A stretch of DNA of 64,000 nucleotides, from assembly GCA_020081605.1 (NCBI GenBank), contig JAHREC010000011.1:1612001-1676000 (forward strand), read 5' to 3'. Shown here one piece after another: positions 10,826-21,819 of this stretch. The stretch is from Albifimbria verrucaria. Its lineage: Eukaryota; Ascomycota; Sordariomycetes; Hypocreales; Stachybotryaceae. The stretch's first letter is position 1. The number at the start of each line of letters is the position of its first letter. Made by a program: the position numbers and the translations under genes. The notes under the pieces were generated by a model that searched no databases, had not been told where the DNA came from, and worked only from the letters and a program-made list of their open reading frames with translations.

Positions 10826-11448
10826 CTACCAGAGCCTTCGCTGGTAATAGACACGCTCCTCCGATTGTGACAGCTTCTGGATCTCCGCCTTGATCAGTCG
10901 TCTTCTCTCGGCCCTGCTGATCGGCACGTGGTTCTTGGATGTTGGATCTGGGTTTTCAACGGCCCATGATTTTCCTGCCGCTTGTTTCTGGATACTCTCA
11001 AGCATCGCCAGCTTCTTGCTGGATACGCTGCCACGATTGAGCGGAGGCGCAGGCGACTCGGGTGCCACCTCGGATACCGTCTCCACGACCTCGATGACAA
11101 CGGGTTGCGCCTGTGTGTTACTATCCTTGTCGATGGCTTCGCCCACGCTCGCTTTCTCGCTGCCTTCCGAACCTGCGATCGCTATCGTTGGCTTCTTGAA
11201 CTGCTCTGGGAGGTAGGTCAACGGCGAGGGCTTGGTCCTAGGTTGACGCGGGCGGACAGCGGCGCGGAGGTCGCGAAGGGTTCTCTGTTGAATCACATAG
11301 CCACTCAAGAACAACGCAAGCGTACACAAGAATACTTTCGCAAAATGTCAGTCTGTGTCTTGGAATGCAGAAGGGGTGGAGGCAGCTCACTGATGACGCC
11401 GGACAGCAGGACTGAGACCTGTGAAGATGTGAGGAGGAGTTTGCGCAT
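10826..11448 (-). CDS. small single-span membrane protein, uncharacterised
   Basis: Two exons (11391-11448 and 10826-11334; intron 11335-11390, GTGAGC..AAG). The short first exon gives MRKLLLTSSQVSVLLSGVI and the second continues IFLCTLALFLSGYVIQQR, so the N-terminus forms one hydrophobic helix. Then come a polar, Pro/Ser/Glu-rich middle and a basic C-terminus (SRAERRRLIKAEIQKLSQ) ending YYQRRLW. The charged, Trp-terminated tail looks conserved in character, but I cannot name the family; a mitochondrial or ER membrane protein of about 187 residues is my reading. It is divergent from prp38 with 278 bp between the start codons, so they may share a promoter. No indel is needed here. Confidence 0.7.
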
Positions 11449-11726
11449 GGTTGATGTCTTCGCTCGTTAAATCTGTACAATTACTTTGCAACCAGAAAGT
11501 CAATGTAGGGCGCCACTTTACTTTTGAAGTCTTTCTTGAGTTCCACTCGCATCTCGTCATCGACGTAAGATCGGTTGCTGGTGGTTGGCGACCAGGCTGT
11601 TGACACCGTTGGCACAGCAACAATCTTATCGCCCGTACATTTTCCATCTTGGCCTTGGAGCTTCAACTCCAAGGCCCCACCAACCACCAACTTCCCAGCG
11701 CAAACCAACATCATCAGCTGCCCACC

Positions 11727-12485
11727 ATGTCCAAGTCCGAAACCGTGCAGGCCGATGCGCGGCGCTTCCTCGATGATCGCGGTACTTCGGCGTCCCTCGC
11801 GCCCAATGGGCTGAACCCGGCCAGCATCATGGAAAAGGCCGTCATGGACCGCATCGTCGACTCGTACTTCTACAAGGAGCAGTGCTTCGCCCTCAACGAA
11901 GCCGATATCGTCGATCGCGTCGTCGAGCATGTCAATTTCATCGGCGGTACCCACGGCGCGTCGCAAAAGCCTAGTCCCTTTCTGTGTCTAGCTTTCAAGC
12001 TGCTCGAGCTGGCGCCTAACGACGACATTCTCGCCGAGTATCTGCAATACGGTGGCGAGCATTTCAAGTATCTGCGCGCCTTAGCCTGCTTCTACATCCG
12101 CCTCACGCGCCAAGCCAAGGATGTCTACCTGACTCTTGAGCCCTTCCTCGAAGACCGCCGCAAGCTGCGCCGCAAGGCCCGCGCAGGAACCACGCTGACC
12201 TTCGTTGACGAGTTCGTGGACGATCTGCTTACCAAGGATCGTGTGTGCGCAACAAGTCTCTGGAAGATGCCCAAGAGAGAGACGTTGGAGGACCTGGAGA
12301 TCCTCGATCCAAGAGTTAGTCCTCTTGGCGACTTGGAGGACTTGCTGGAGGAAGATGATGAAGATAAGCAGAATGGAGATGACGAGGACAGGGGTGAGCG
12401 TGAAGAGTCAGGCGAGGTATCAGAGCGGGAAAGCATGGACGTCGACCAGGAAGAGCGTCCTAGAAGGGAAAGTCGGTCGCCTTGA
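11727..12485 (+). CDS. prp38: pre-mRNA-splicing factor Prp38
   Basis: Prp38 is a component of the U4/U6.U5 tri-snRNP needed for spliceosome activation in the nucleus. The start at 11727 (MSKSETVQADARRFLDDRG) fits the family better than the in-frame ATG at 11649. The conserved core is complete: IMEKAVMDRIVDSYFYKEQC, EADIVDRVVEHVNFIGG, PSPFLCLAFKLLEL, GGEHFKYLRALACFYIRLTR, FLEDRRKLRR, FVDEFVDDLL and CATSLWKMPKRE. An acidic tail (EEDDEDKQNGDDEDRGE) and a first Arg-Ser element (RRESRSP) follow. The frame stops at 12485. In another frame just beyond, RSRKRISFHSDGVPEKRPRHRRE looks like continuing RS-type sequence, so the true C-terminus may be longer if indels occur near 12478-12482. No intron is seen in the core. 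Confidence 0.9.
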   Translation: MSKSETVQADARRFLDDRGTSASLAPNGLNPASIMEKAVMDRIVDSYFYKEQCFALNEADIVDRVVEHVNFIGGTHGASQKPSPFLCLAFKLLELAPNDDILAEYLQYGGEHFKYLRALACFYIRLTRQAKDVYLTLEPFLEDRRKLRRKARAGTTLTFVDEFVDDLLTKDRVCATSLWKMPKRETLEDLEILDPRVSPLGDLEDLLEEDDEDKQNGDDEDRGEREESGEVSERESMDVDQEERPRRESRSP

Positions 12486-12917
12486 AGGACGATCACGAAA
12501 GAGAATTTCTTTCCACAGCGACGGCGTGCCTGAGAAGCGACCCCGTCATAGACGCGAACTCCACCTTGCAGCCATCAGCAAGAACACCATCGTGGCAAAT
12601 GCATGTCTCCTCAGCCGATGTACCTTGCGGCACGCCCGATTGATCCAGAAGAGCATGCCCGCATCACGCGGACCAGGTCTCCGCCCCGATCCACCAGCAT
12701 ATGGTGCGAATCCTGCTGCTTCAAGAGTAGCAGCAGCGAAGGCCACGCGATGAAGAATTTTATAGCAATGGGACTCGAGAGATACAGTAGGATCACGCGT
12801 CATAACTGGATTTTAGCGTCCTCAATTCCACTAGAGATCTAGACCTATCATCTATATAAATCAGGTATATGCTATATATCTTACAAGCGCCATGCGCCTT
12901 GTCCACTGGTCATACAA
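12486..12917. other. convergent intergenic region
   Basis: Lies between the 3' ends of prp38 and her2. The first 60-70 bases may still be coding for prp38 in another frame. The rest becomes AT-rich (TATATAAATC, TATATATC near 12850-12880), as expected for 3' ends. Nothing else seen. Confidence 0.4.
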
Positions 12918-14500
12918 TTACAATAAACCCTCCAATTTCTCTGCCATGCGAAGCATTCGTTGATCATCCCAGTACTGCCCTATCAGCTGCAAGCCAGCAG
13001 GCAATGCATTGCCCTCTGCCACAGCCGGTATGCTCACGGCAGGCAAGCCAGCCAGGCTCGCTGGGACAGTAAACACATCGTTCATGTATGCGTCTATACT
13101 GCTCTGCTTCTGGATGTCTTCCAGCTTGGGTGGGAATGTCGGTGCCGTAGGCGATAGGAGAAAATCAACCTGGACTGGGCCGTGCTTGTCCTCCAACCCA
13201 GTGGACTCAGTCATTTCACTAAGATCGAATTGCCGAGGCTCATACAACGGGTGCTCTAGCTTAAAGACCCTATCAAAGTCGCGCTGCACCAGGCGACGCA
13301 CCTTCTGAGCTTGGATGAAGTAGTTATCAATAGCTTCCGAGCTAAGGGTGTACGTGCCCAGAACGATTCGACGCTTGACCTCCGCGCCAAATCCGGCACC
13401 ACGGGTTTCTGAGTAGAGAGTTTCGCCAGCAGCATCACTCTCTTCGCCTCTCTTACCGTAGCGGACGCCATCGTATTTAGCCAGATTCGAAGAGGCTTCG
13501 GCGGGAGCGAGGACGTAGTAGGCGCATAAAGCTTCGACTGTCGAAGGCAGTGACACGGGCACTACTCTCGCTCCTTGAGCCTGCAAAGCGACTGCCGCCT
13601 TGTTCCAGGCAGCACGTATTGATGGATCCAGCTCTGCTATGTTGTATTCCAGAGGAAGACCAACTGTAATTTGTGATAGCTCTGGAAGCTTTGGTGAGAC
13701 GGCTCTAGAGCACCGTTGTCGAGACGTGTTAGACAAAGAAGTTGGGTCCTTCGGATCATTCTCCTTATCCAAGCCGGTGTCGAAGATGACCTCACGAATA
13801 GCTCGTGCATTTGTAGCAATCAAGCCCACCGTATCTAGAGAGTTTGCATACGGCACAACACCATAGCGTGAGAGCATGCCGTAGCTAGGCTTGTAACCAA
13901 CGGTGCCTGTGTAAGCTGCAGGCAGTCTGATTGAGCCTCCAGTATCCGTTCCAAGAGCTATGTCGGCATCACCCAGCTTGACAGCAACGGCACTGCCGCC
14001 AGAACTGCCGCCAGCAGATCGTTCTTCAGACGGCGATACCGGATTCCTCACAGGTCCGTGGATGGAATTCGTCGAATGTGACCCCATGCCAAATTCATCC
14101 ATGTTTGTCTTTCCTACGACGGCTGCTCCTCTGTCGCGTAGCTGTCGCACAATGGTGGCTTCGAAGGGAGAAGAATGTGAAGAGAGTATTTGGGAGGCGC
14201 ATTGCGTCGGAAAGTCGGCTGTCGCAATATTATCCTTGATAGCAAGCTTGAACGGCTTCAAGCTCTCAAAAGACGCCGACTGAGATGTCTTTGGCTCGGG
14301 TTCATCTGAGCTGTCAGTCGAGCTCTGAGGCGGCGCAAAGCAGCAGACTCACAGGTTCCCACGAAGTGGTTGCACGAGCCAATGCTGCGCCATTGTTGGA
14401 GCAAGTATTTCGAGATATGAACAGAGGATCGAGAACCGGTTTGCCTTGCGGCATGGAGGGCCAAGCAATTGGCCGGACGGCGCACGAGTGCCGCCTTCAT
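12918..14500 (-). CDS. her2: glutamyl-tRNA(Gln) amidotransferase subunit A, mitochondrial
   Basis: GatA/Her2 is the amidase of the mitochondrial GatFAB complex that converts Glu-tRNA(Gln) to Gln-tRNA(Gln). The long exon (12918-14305) carries the amidase-signature core: catalytic Lys in [18 protein letters not shown], the Gly/Ser segment [15 protein letters not shown] and [13 protein letters not shown] with the Ser residues of the Ser-cisSer-Lys triad, then VGYKPSYG and the C-terminal [10 protein letters not shown] and [10 protein letters not shown]. An intron at 14306-14352 (GTGAGT..CTGAC..CAG) leads to an N-terminal exon starting at 14500 whose Arg-rich, acid-free sequence ([19 protein letters not shown]) suits a mitochondrial targeting peptide. 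A different frame of that exon (from ATG 14454, ..[10 protein letters not shown]..) also looks protein-like, so the N-terminus is uncertain. It is divergent from the Gemin2-like gene (240 bp between starts). Confidence 0.87.
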
Positions 14501-14740
14501 GACGATTATCACACCATTGAATCGCAAGGTTGCAGGATGGAGCTGCTCATGGATGTTTTGGGTGAGTCCCTTATTAGCCCACCATAGATAAGGCTTATCG
14601 ATAAGCATCATTTCCAAATGTTGGATGCCTGCATTGCCTAAAGAGCATCACATCCATATCTTTTACAAACAACCCTTCTTCCGTCTTTTCTCTCGTCACA
14701 AATTCTCGTCCCCGGACTATGACTGTCACCTCTTACAATC

Positions 14741-16356
14741 ATGTCCGCGAAACGTGATTTTGAAGACATTGACGAGGGCGAAATCGACGAACCCGAACAG
14801 AAGCGACCCAGGAATACGAAAAAGCACAGCGCAAAGTCGCGCCAACACCAGAACTCTGGCATTGACCCGACCTGGGGGCAGAAATATGTCTTCTCTAGCC
14901 TCGAAGATGCTACTACCATTCCGCCTGGCGAAGAGTCCGACTTTGAGGATGATGCTGACGCTATGGCATATCTCATGTCCGTGAGGTAAGACACCCTCTC
15001 CTCGCCTGGCCCTCCTACATAAATGCTACGAACTGTCTTGCTGAGCCCGCTCTCCCGCTATAGAACGTTAGATTGCTGATCTTGTGAGTGCTACAGACAA
15101 GAAGCCTCGGGGATCCCTCACTTGCTGGTCGCGCCCAAGGTGCAGATTGGACCCCAGCTGCCACCCGAGCTCCAAGCAAGCCCTGAATCCGACGATCGCG
15201 CAGACCAGAGCGACAACGATGAGCCGATAGACAGGAGCATATATGCGAATGGAATTGGCGATACGAGAGGGTATTACGAAGATGGCGCATATGTCGCCAG
15301 GCCTGAGGACTGGAACACCGGCCAGGATCTTGAAGAAGGGGAAACAGCAGACAGCGACGACGAAGACGACTCTGGAGCGGCACTGCAGAGCGCCTATCAC
15401 AAGTCTTTGCTTCAGAACTACATGCGATTACGGAGAACCCTTCATTCGCCATTACCTGCCGACGCAGCCTCCCGCCTTCCATCCTCCTACTCGACCTACG
15501 CCGCCCCTCTTGGTCCAAAATCCAGTACCACACATACATGGACTCGCCAAATCCTCAACAACGACCCTCACCCACTTCAGCTAGCCCAGCTGTCGAAAGA
15601 CTCCGTCCTGCGCATCCTGCGCGTTCTCCTCGCGGGCAAGTTCCTGCGCCGAGGTCAGCCTCTCCCGAACGTACCAGTCGATGGCTCTGGGCTCTTCTCG
15701 CCAGGCTGCCGGAGCGCGGCGAGCTGAACCACGTCGAGATCGGCTGGGTGCGTGACCTAGGTCGGCGTGCTGTGCTACTTGGTAGAAGTCTTGCCGAAAT
15801 GGCCGCGCTCAGGGAGGAGCTTGAAGAGGGCGGGCTAGGCGTCAATGAGACGGTTGATGCAAGCAGCAGTGACGAAGAGATACTAGCTGATGCTGATGTT
15901 GATGAGGGAATATTGGAAGATGCAGAGAGCGCGGATGAGCAACCAGATGCAGAGAGCCCTGTTCCTGCCCTCGTCGACACAAACGAGCAAGCATCCAAAA
16001 ATCAACCGCCTGAGCCCGAAGCAGAAGAGGGTGAAATAGACGAAGATGAAGACGAAGACGTAGCCATGGACATAGCATCTCAATCCGGTTCCGAGCGAGA
16101 AGAAGGAGAGGCAGACGAAGAGGATGCAGCTGTCCACCAGGACCTGCAGGACGCCAAGGAGAAGCTCCTCGCGCGTCTCAACGCCGCCGCGGACGAGGAC
16201 GCAGCCGAAGCGGCAGCAGAGCGCGAGCAGGAAGCGGCGCGGCTCCGTTCCAGGATGAACATGCGTGCCACGCTGTGTATGATATTGACCGTTGCGGGTG
16301 AGTTTTACGGTCAGCGAGACCTGCTGGAGTTTCGCGAGCCGTTCATCGGCATGTAA
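14741..16356 (+). CDS. Gemin2/SIP1-like SMN-complex protein, frame interrupted once
   Basis: Gemin2 works with SMN in assembling Sm rings on spliceosomal snRNAs. Exon 1 (14741-14985) begins MSAKRDFEDIDEGEIDEPEQ. Intron 14986-15096 (GTAAGA..CTACAG) joins MSVR to QEASGIPHLLVAPK. The family region follows: DRSIYANGIGDTRGYYEDGAY, an acidic patch, then HTWTRQILNNDPHPLQLAQL and SVLRILRVLLAGKFLRRGQPL. The frame then breaks in the CCC at 15664-15666. With one more C it continues PERTSRWLWALLARLPERGE, NHVEIGWVRDLGRRAVLLGR, a long acidic region and the end FREPFIGM. The helical SIP1 region fits pfam04938-type proteins; the acidic insertion is fungal-like. Both gene ends and the splice site are clear. 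Confidence 0.78.
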
Positions 16357-16691
16357 AGTGTATTTATGCCGAGTGTCACAGAGGTCTTTTGGGAGACAAT
16401 GGTGGTTTAAATGATACCAATATGTTAACTATGCTACACCTACACGTGATACAACTGATTTATAAGTAGCTATGCCCATTGGGGCGAGATAGTGTAATGG
16501 AAACCCATCGATATAAATACATTCTCCCAAGAGCCAGACACATCGCTTGTGCGATACCAGCTACGTCCCATCACCGTACGCCATCGCTAAAAACAACCTG
16601 CTACAATACAACCTTTAGTGTGCTCGTCGACAATTTTCCATCATCCGTCACATCATACAGCCGAGTCAGTGCTCTCCGGGTCAACGCTTTC
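16357..16691. other. convergent intergenic region
   Basis: Spacer of 335 bp between the 3' ends of the Gemin2-like gene and the RNR-inhibitor-like gene. No gene or RNA supported. Confidence 0.4.
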
Positions 16692-17411
16692 TCATCCAGA
16701 CATGTCCATTTCGCCGTTTCCTGTAAAAACAAGAAAGTCGGCCTCGTCAAAGTCCCCATCCACAGCCCTGTTCTCCTGGCCAATGGTTTTGAATGACTTG
16801 CCGATGCGAGATCGGGGAGCGGCAATGATTCTGGTGTTGCGGTAGTCCATGGACGCCAAGGTATGTGGGCTGGCCTCTCCATCCCAAAGTTGGGGCCTCT
16901 CATCTTCATCAGCATCCTCGTCATCGAAGGATCTCTTTCTAGAGGATTCGGCGTCGACATTGCTGTCATTGCTCTCTTGCGACATGGTGAGCTCGGGAAG
17001 AGACTCGAGTGATGGGAGGTCATCATGGTACATGGGCGGCTCAGGCTGTACATTAAGCCCGCCAATCCTGTTGATGCCACAAAGGGAAGCAATTCCTTGG
17101 TGGAGGTCCTTGTGGGCGCAGGAGCAGCAGTGCGCATGGGAGTCGGCGCAGGGGTGTTGTCACTCCAGAGCTTGAAGGCGCTCATCGTGCCCGTCTTGTA
17201 GCCCTCGGGGACTGACTTGCGCACTCGCATGCCGACGCTGAGGAGGTTGGATTGGACGGTAGCAGGTAGAGCAGGCTGCATGCTCTCGCTGGTGGTGTGA
17301 GTGCCATTGGTGCTGGGTGGCGAGCGGCTGGATGTGAAAAAGAGGTGATCTGACGCTGAGAGGGATCTGCGGCGGTGCCGGCAAACTGACGCTTGGTTCG
17401 GGAGCAGACAT
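16692..17411 (-). CDS. probable ribonucleotide-reductase inhibitor (Spd1/Dif1-like), frame interrupted
   Basis: Begins MSAPEPSVSLPAPPQI at 17411. After a frame change near 17362-17364 (GGG on the plus strand, apparently one base too many) it runs LSASDHLFFTSSRSPP, then NLLSVGMRVRKSVPEGYKTG and MSAFKLWSDN, then KELLPFVA. One base missing at about 17076 then leads into INRIGGLNVQPEPPMYHDDL and an acidic, Ser-rich C-terminus ending GNGEMDMSG. The segment VGMRVRKSVPEGYKT resembles the short motif of small intrinsically disordered inhibitors or importers of ribonucleotide reductase (Spd1, Dif1; RNR_inhib family), which control dNTP supply by acting on the enzyme or the location of its small subunit. 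The motif match is from memory and the rest is low in complexity, so the function is likely but not proven. Confidence 0.58.
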
Positions 17412-18836
17412 TGTGAGTTGATGCCTATGACCAGAGCTCTAGACTGTGGGTGTGAAACGGAGAGTAGAAGCTTGAAATGTCTTGTCTGCCGTAGATTTGT
17501 GAGGTAGCATTCAGCGTCCGCTTTCGGCTCTGACGTATCTGGGCAGGCCCTGTTTCGGGTTGCTACAGGTGATATCCTTGTCTCGGCAACAGGAAATGTG
17601 CACAATCCGAAATCCGGGGTAGCGAAAAAGCAGAAGAGGGGAGATTTGTGTATAACAAGGGTTGCACAAAGTATTGGGCAGCTCAGTGAAAGTTGTGAAT
17701 CGAGAGCAAATGGGGTGTGATGGGGAAAGAGAAATAAGAGAGATGGCTGGGCAACGACAACGAAGAACCATGAAGGTTGAAGTGGGGCTGATCAGGTCCC
17801 TGGACGGGGCCCTGTCGCGTCTTGTCGTGGAGTTTTCGCGTTAAGTGGCTATGCGGCTGCTTAGTCACGGATGGTCGGCGTCGTGGGCTACCCTAGAGCA
17901 TTGGCTCGAGATGGACTCATCGTCACCACTGGGTCTGGGGTGAGGACCATTTGGTTGTGCTGTAGAGCCGCCACTACAACCTTTGAATCAGGTTGACGTT
18001 TGAGGGAATCCATAGCCTTACCATTTTCAAAGGTTTCTCATGACAATGGTACTGAATTCCCGCGACATGGTGTTTCAGGTTGAGCCCGTGTGTCTGTTTC
18101 ATACGACAACGCAGGTCCAAAATAGGAGACTGAATTTGCTACCTAAATCACGCCATCACGGGAATGATATCCTTGCTAGTGGGCATGACCGGCAGAAGAC
18201 GGCTGGCAAAGACATACAACCAAGCTGTCGGTGATGCATAGATAGTTCTACTTCAAGGCAAGGCAAGAGTCACAATGGTGGCAGCACACAAGGAGGCGGC
18301 AAGGGTGGAACCAAATCATCAACTTTACTTTTCAACATCACACATAATCGATCCGTACAACATAGCAATCGTGGAAACCAATTGGATTTCGCAAAGCACA
18401 GTGCCTATCCCCGCTACCCACTGCACTCGGGTATGAGCGATCCTCAATCAGCGGTCCCACGTCCTCGCATCTATCCAGCCGGCATGCATCCCAGGCCAAC
18501 ACAGACGCTCATGTGAAAAGGCTTTCTCCAGCTGTCCACCCATGCAGTGCTTTTGTTCCCGCCATCCAGAGACGACTCTTTGGTACAAGGCGCGTTACGG
18601 AAAAACAATCAAGAATGATGTGCCATGCAAGATATCCGGAGACCCCCAAACGCCCCTGTTCTGGGTGTTCCATCTTCTATCTGCAAAGTGGGAGAGATGT
18701 AATGATTAAGCTTCAAGCCTAGCTTCGTCTATACGCCCAAGTCGAGGCTAACCGATTTTTGCAGATCCGAGATGACACCATGAATGAACCATAAGAGTCA
18801 TGAGTACCCAAGGAAAGAAAACTGCGTGCGAGCAGT
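17412..18836. other. intergenic region, head of one gene to tail of rps27
   Basis: About 1.4 kb. The part next to 17412 is promoter and leader of the RNR-inhibitor-like gene. The remainder leads to the 3' side of rps27. Short frames only; nothing recognisable. Confidence 0.4.
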
Positions 18837-19384
18837 CTACTTGCGGCGGAAAGAGCAACCCTCAGTCAGACGGGCCTTGCCACCGGTGGGCTGGCAGAGG
18901 ACGGTGGTGCAACCCTGGCAGATGACGACGGTCTGGGCGTGCGAGAAGACGGTGGTGATGGTGAAGCAGCCGGGGCACTTGACATCCATGAAGAAGGATC
19001 GGGGAGCGGGCACAAGGGTCTGCAGAGAAGACGGGTTAGAATGCGGTGTACTTTGACGTCGTCGAGGGTGGTGGCGTTGTTCGTGATCGTACCTTGAGCT
19101 TGTGCTTCTTCGCCTCGGCGGCGGGGAAGGGTTGAGGAGGTCAACAGCCAGAACCTGAGAGAGATGCCGTTAGCGAGACTGATCGAGCTTTCGTGCTGGC
19201 GAGTGATGGCCCGATCCCATGGCATCCCGAGCGGTTTCGACGACGACTGAGTGCCCATCGTTGCATCCCATTTGCCACGCCAAATTTTCTTCTGCCTCCT
19301 CCTAACCGCTGCCATCGAAATTCCGGAGCCAGGGATCGTCCATCATCGCTCGTAATGAAAAAGTGCGTGGCTGTCGCTTACCAT
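18837..19384 (-). CDS. rps27: 40S ribosomal protein S27 (eS27)
   Basis: Zinc-ribbon protein of the small ribosomal subunit. Three exons: 19382-19384 is only the ATG, 19093-19154 gives [20 protein letters not shown], and 18837-19019 gives [45 protein letters not shown]. The four zinc-binding Cys (CPGC and CQGC) are present. Introns are 19155-19381 (GTAAGC..CTCAG) and 19020-19092 (GTACG..CTGCAG). The total of 82 codons equals the usual length once one base is restored in the GGGG run at 19123-19126 (plus strand). As printed, that run breaks the frame between NPSP and AAEAKK. A break in an essential single ribosomal gene argues for an assembly error. An intron right after the start codon, as here, is common in fungal ribosomal protein genes. 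Confidence 0.95.
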
Positions 19385-20975
19385 CTTGAATGATTGTCTC
19401 GAATCGAATTTTTCGGTGGTTTTCTTAGGGATTGTTTTGACGAACTTGGTGACTTTGACTGTGTCTCGCAAGATGCGTGAGGAGGTAAGCGAAAAGTTCG
19501 GTGGCCTCTGAGAGGGATTCAATTTGCCTCTAGCTCCAAGGTCCAAAGCGGCTTAGCGCTGGGTTGATAGGGTTGAGCCCCAGCAGAGTTCACGTGATCA
19601 AACCGCAATGGTTCTCCATTGGGGGCAACGAGGAATGAAGATGAGAGTATCGTAGGTGGCTTTTGTCAAAAAAAGAAATGTTGATACAGTTAAAATGTAA
19701 CATGCCAATGATATCTTGACTATTACTCTACAATCATGTTATCCAAAATTTCCAGCCATTTTTCGTATAATTCAGAGGAATGTCATCCGCTCCGGACTTT
19801 TTTTTTTTTTGGTTGCTTACAGACTGCTCAGTCTCCACACTCAAAGTAGAGAGGCGTTCAAGTTGCTTGTAACTAAATATGGATCTCCTCTCCACAGCCG
19901 AACCAGAGAGAGTTACTAGTCCAAAGCCAAGCGGGTATCAGCCTTGGGTCTTCTTCCCCATGATTTTCGACAGTGGTTATGACAAACCAACAGTGGCCAT
20001 TGGGTTCATGTGCATGGGGTATCGTGATGGGCCTTGGATCAATACAGGTTTACATAAGTAGGGATGATGATTTGAATGTGTTTCATGGGGTTGACCTTTA
20101 CCAATGCTCGTAGGGGTTGACACTTTCTCTATGCACCATTCTAACCTTTCCAAGTGACTAGAATAGTGTTGTCTTGACTACAGCTTCTTCTTCTTCCTCC
20201 TTCCAAAGAGTAATGAAACAGAAACTTATTGGGTGGCAAAGTGCGTCATACTGATGAGCACCATGCAAGTCGATCTTGAACCAGATGTTACAGCGGTGTG
20301 GTCCATCAAATGGAGGCCCAGGTAAATGCTTTGCCATCTGAAACCTACCTTGAGTAAGGTAGGTAGGTAGGTACCTAGGTAGGGAGGTATGTAGTTGCGG
20401 TAGCCAGGTGTTTCTGGAAGGGCATAAACCAATTCTCTATTTTGCGCTAAACAGGTGTATGACAAGAAAGAAACAAGGGATTTATTGACCTACCTTACTT
20501 GAAAGTACCTAGCTCTTGGAACTGCACATTTCTTATCGTCTAAACGCTTCCGTAGTTCAACTTGATTCTGATACGAGCAAATAAAATATTGACAACCCGC
20601 CCAAGGGTAGCAAACATACATAAAGAAAATTAATCAAAGCCAAACTAGAGCAACCCAAAGATCATTACAATATGGTTACCTAAATTTAGCATGTCGTCAT
20701 CAACGTAGATTCTCCCGGCTACCCACGTAACTGGCAGAACCCTGAGGCAACGGCCAAGTCTTAGTGGGGGTTTGTGCATATGGAATTTTGTGCAGCTTAT
20801 GCAGCTAAACACAGGCAGCCACTAAGTAGATCTGGGTAATTAGCTCCTACCAATCCTCTGGGGCTTGGGCTTCTCTGTCTCCCATCGACACCACCAGGCC
20901 TAATCGCATTGCATAAGAGCTTCCATACCACCGCGTTGCACTATAACCGATCACAGGTTCTAGACACCGCGCAAC
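19385..20975. other. divergent intergenic region between rps27 and plp2
   Basis: About 1.6 kb that must hold the promoters of rps27 (left) and plp2 (right). It contains a 13-base T run ending near 19810 and the TAGG-type repeat listed separately. No gene supported. Confidence 0.4.
20356..20394. repeat. GTAG tetranucleotide repeat with embedded GGTACC
   Basis: Reads as AGGTAGGTAGGTAGGTACCT followed by imperfect copies. The same TAGGTACCTA-type words recur in other intergenic regions of this window (35612-35652, 39517-39562, 40378-40435, 42186-42317). Confidence 0.8.
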
Positions 20976-21819
20976 ATGGCTGCTCCCTCCGAGCAACGCA
21001 TCGCCGTTCCCATCGACGACCCCAACGCAGACACAGAATGGTATGTCTGCTACCCTCCAACCCCTCCATGCGCCTGAGCCACACCGGATCTGACATGTGC
21101 CAGGAACGATATTCTGCGAAAGCATGGAGTCATCCCCGAGAAGCCCCGAGTCCCACGCCCATGATCGAGGAAGCCATCCTTGAGGCTCGACGACTAGCGC
21201 ACGAGAACCGACTGGAGGGCAAAGATCTCGACGAGCTGGACGAGCTGGAGGACGAGGAGGATGAGGCGTTTCTCGAGCTATACCGACAAAAGCGAATGGC
21301 TGAGCTCGGTGCTCTTCAGAAGAAGGCCGTCCATGGCAGCGTGTACCCAATCTCCAAGCCAGATTATCAACGCGAAGTTACCGATGCCTCAGCGAACGGG
21401 CCTGTGTTTGTCAACCTGACGTCGTCTTCGGGAACAAACGTTGAGTCCCGCGTGCTGTCGGAGCTCTGGCGACAGGCGGCCAAGGAATACGGCGAGATCA
21501 AGTTCTGTGAGATCAGAGGTAACCAGGCCATCGAGAACTACCCCGACCGCAACTGTCCCACCATCCTTGTGTACAACAAGGGAGACATTGTCAAGCAGCT
21601 CGTGACGTTGATGACAATCGGCGGAGTGCGCACCAACATGCTCAAGATCGACGGCCTGCTCGTTGAGGTCGGCGCGGTGCCCGAGACAGACATGAGAATC
21701 ATCAAGCGCAGGCAAGCAGCCGAGGATGCGGAGGACGAGCGAGAAGCAAGCAGAGGCATCAAGACTGGCACCGCGGGAGGTCACGGGGAGGCGACGACGA
21801 CGACGATGACTGGGATTGA
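20976..21819 (+). CDS. plp2: phosducin-like protein 2 (thioredoxin-fold chaperone co-factor), frame interrupted twice
   Basis: Plp2-type phosducin-like proteins assist the CCT chaperonin in folding actin, tubulin and G-protein subunits in the cytosol. Exon 1 (20976-21040) gives MAAPSEQRIAVPIDDPNADTE. Intron 21041-21113 (GTATGT..CCAG) joins W to NDILRKHGVIPEKP. One C missing from CCCC at 21144-21147 separates this from MIEEAILEARRLAHENRLEG, the acidic LDELDELEDEEDEAFLELYR, RMAELGALQKKAVHGSVYPI, and the thioredoxin-like domain (PVFVNLTSSSG, FCEIRGNQAIENYPDRNCPT, ILVYNKGDIVKQLVTL). A second missing base at 21779-21780 hides the usual acidic end (six Asp, then WD-stop at 21817-21819). About 256 residues, the family's usual size. 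Confidence 0.9.

Noticed and set aside
16601..17605. 334-codon minus-strand frame taken as one protein
   Set aside because: Only its middle is real (the VGMRVRKS part); both ends are out of frame relative to the RNR-inhibitor-like gene.
20356..20394. Telomere-like repeat
   Set aside because: The unit is GTAG/TAGG, not TTAGGG; it is a tetranucleotide microsatellite inside the window.
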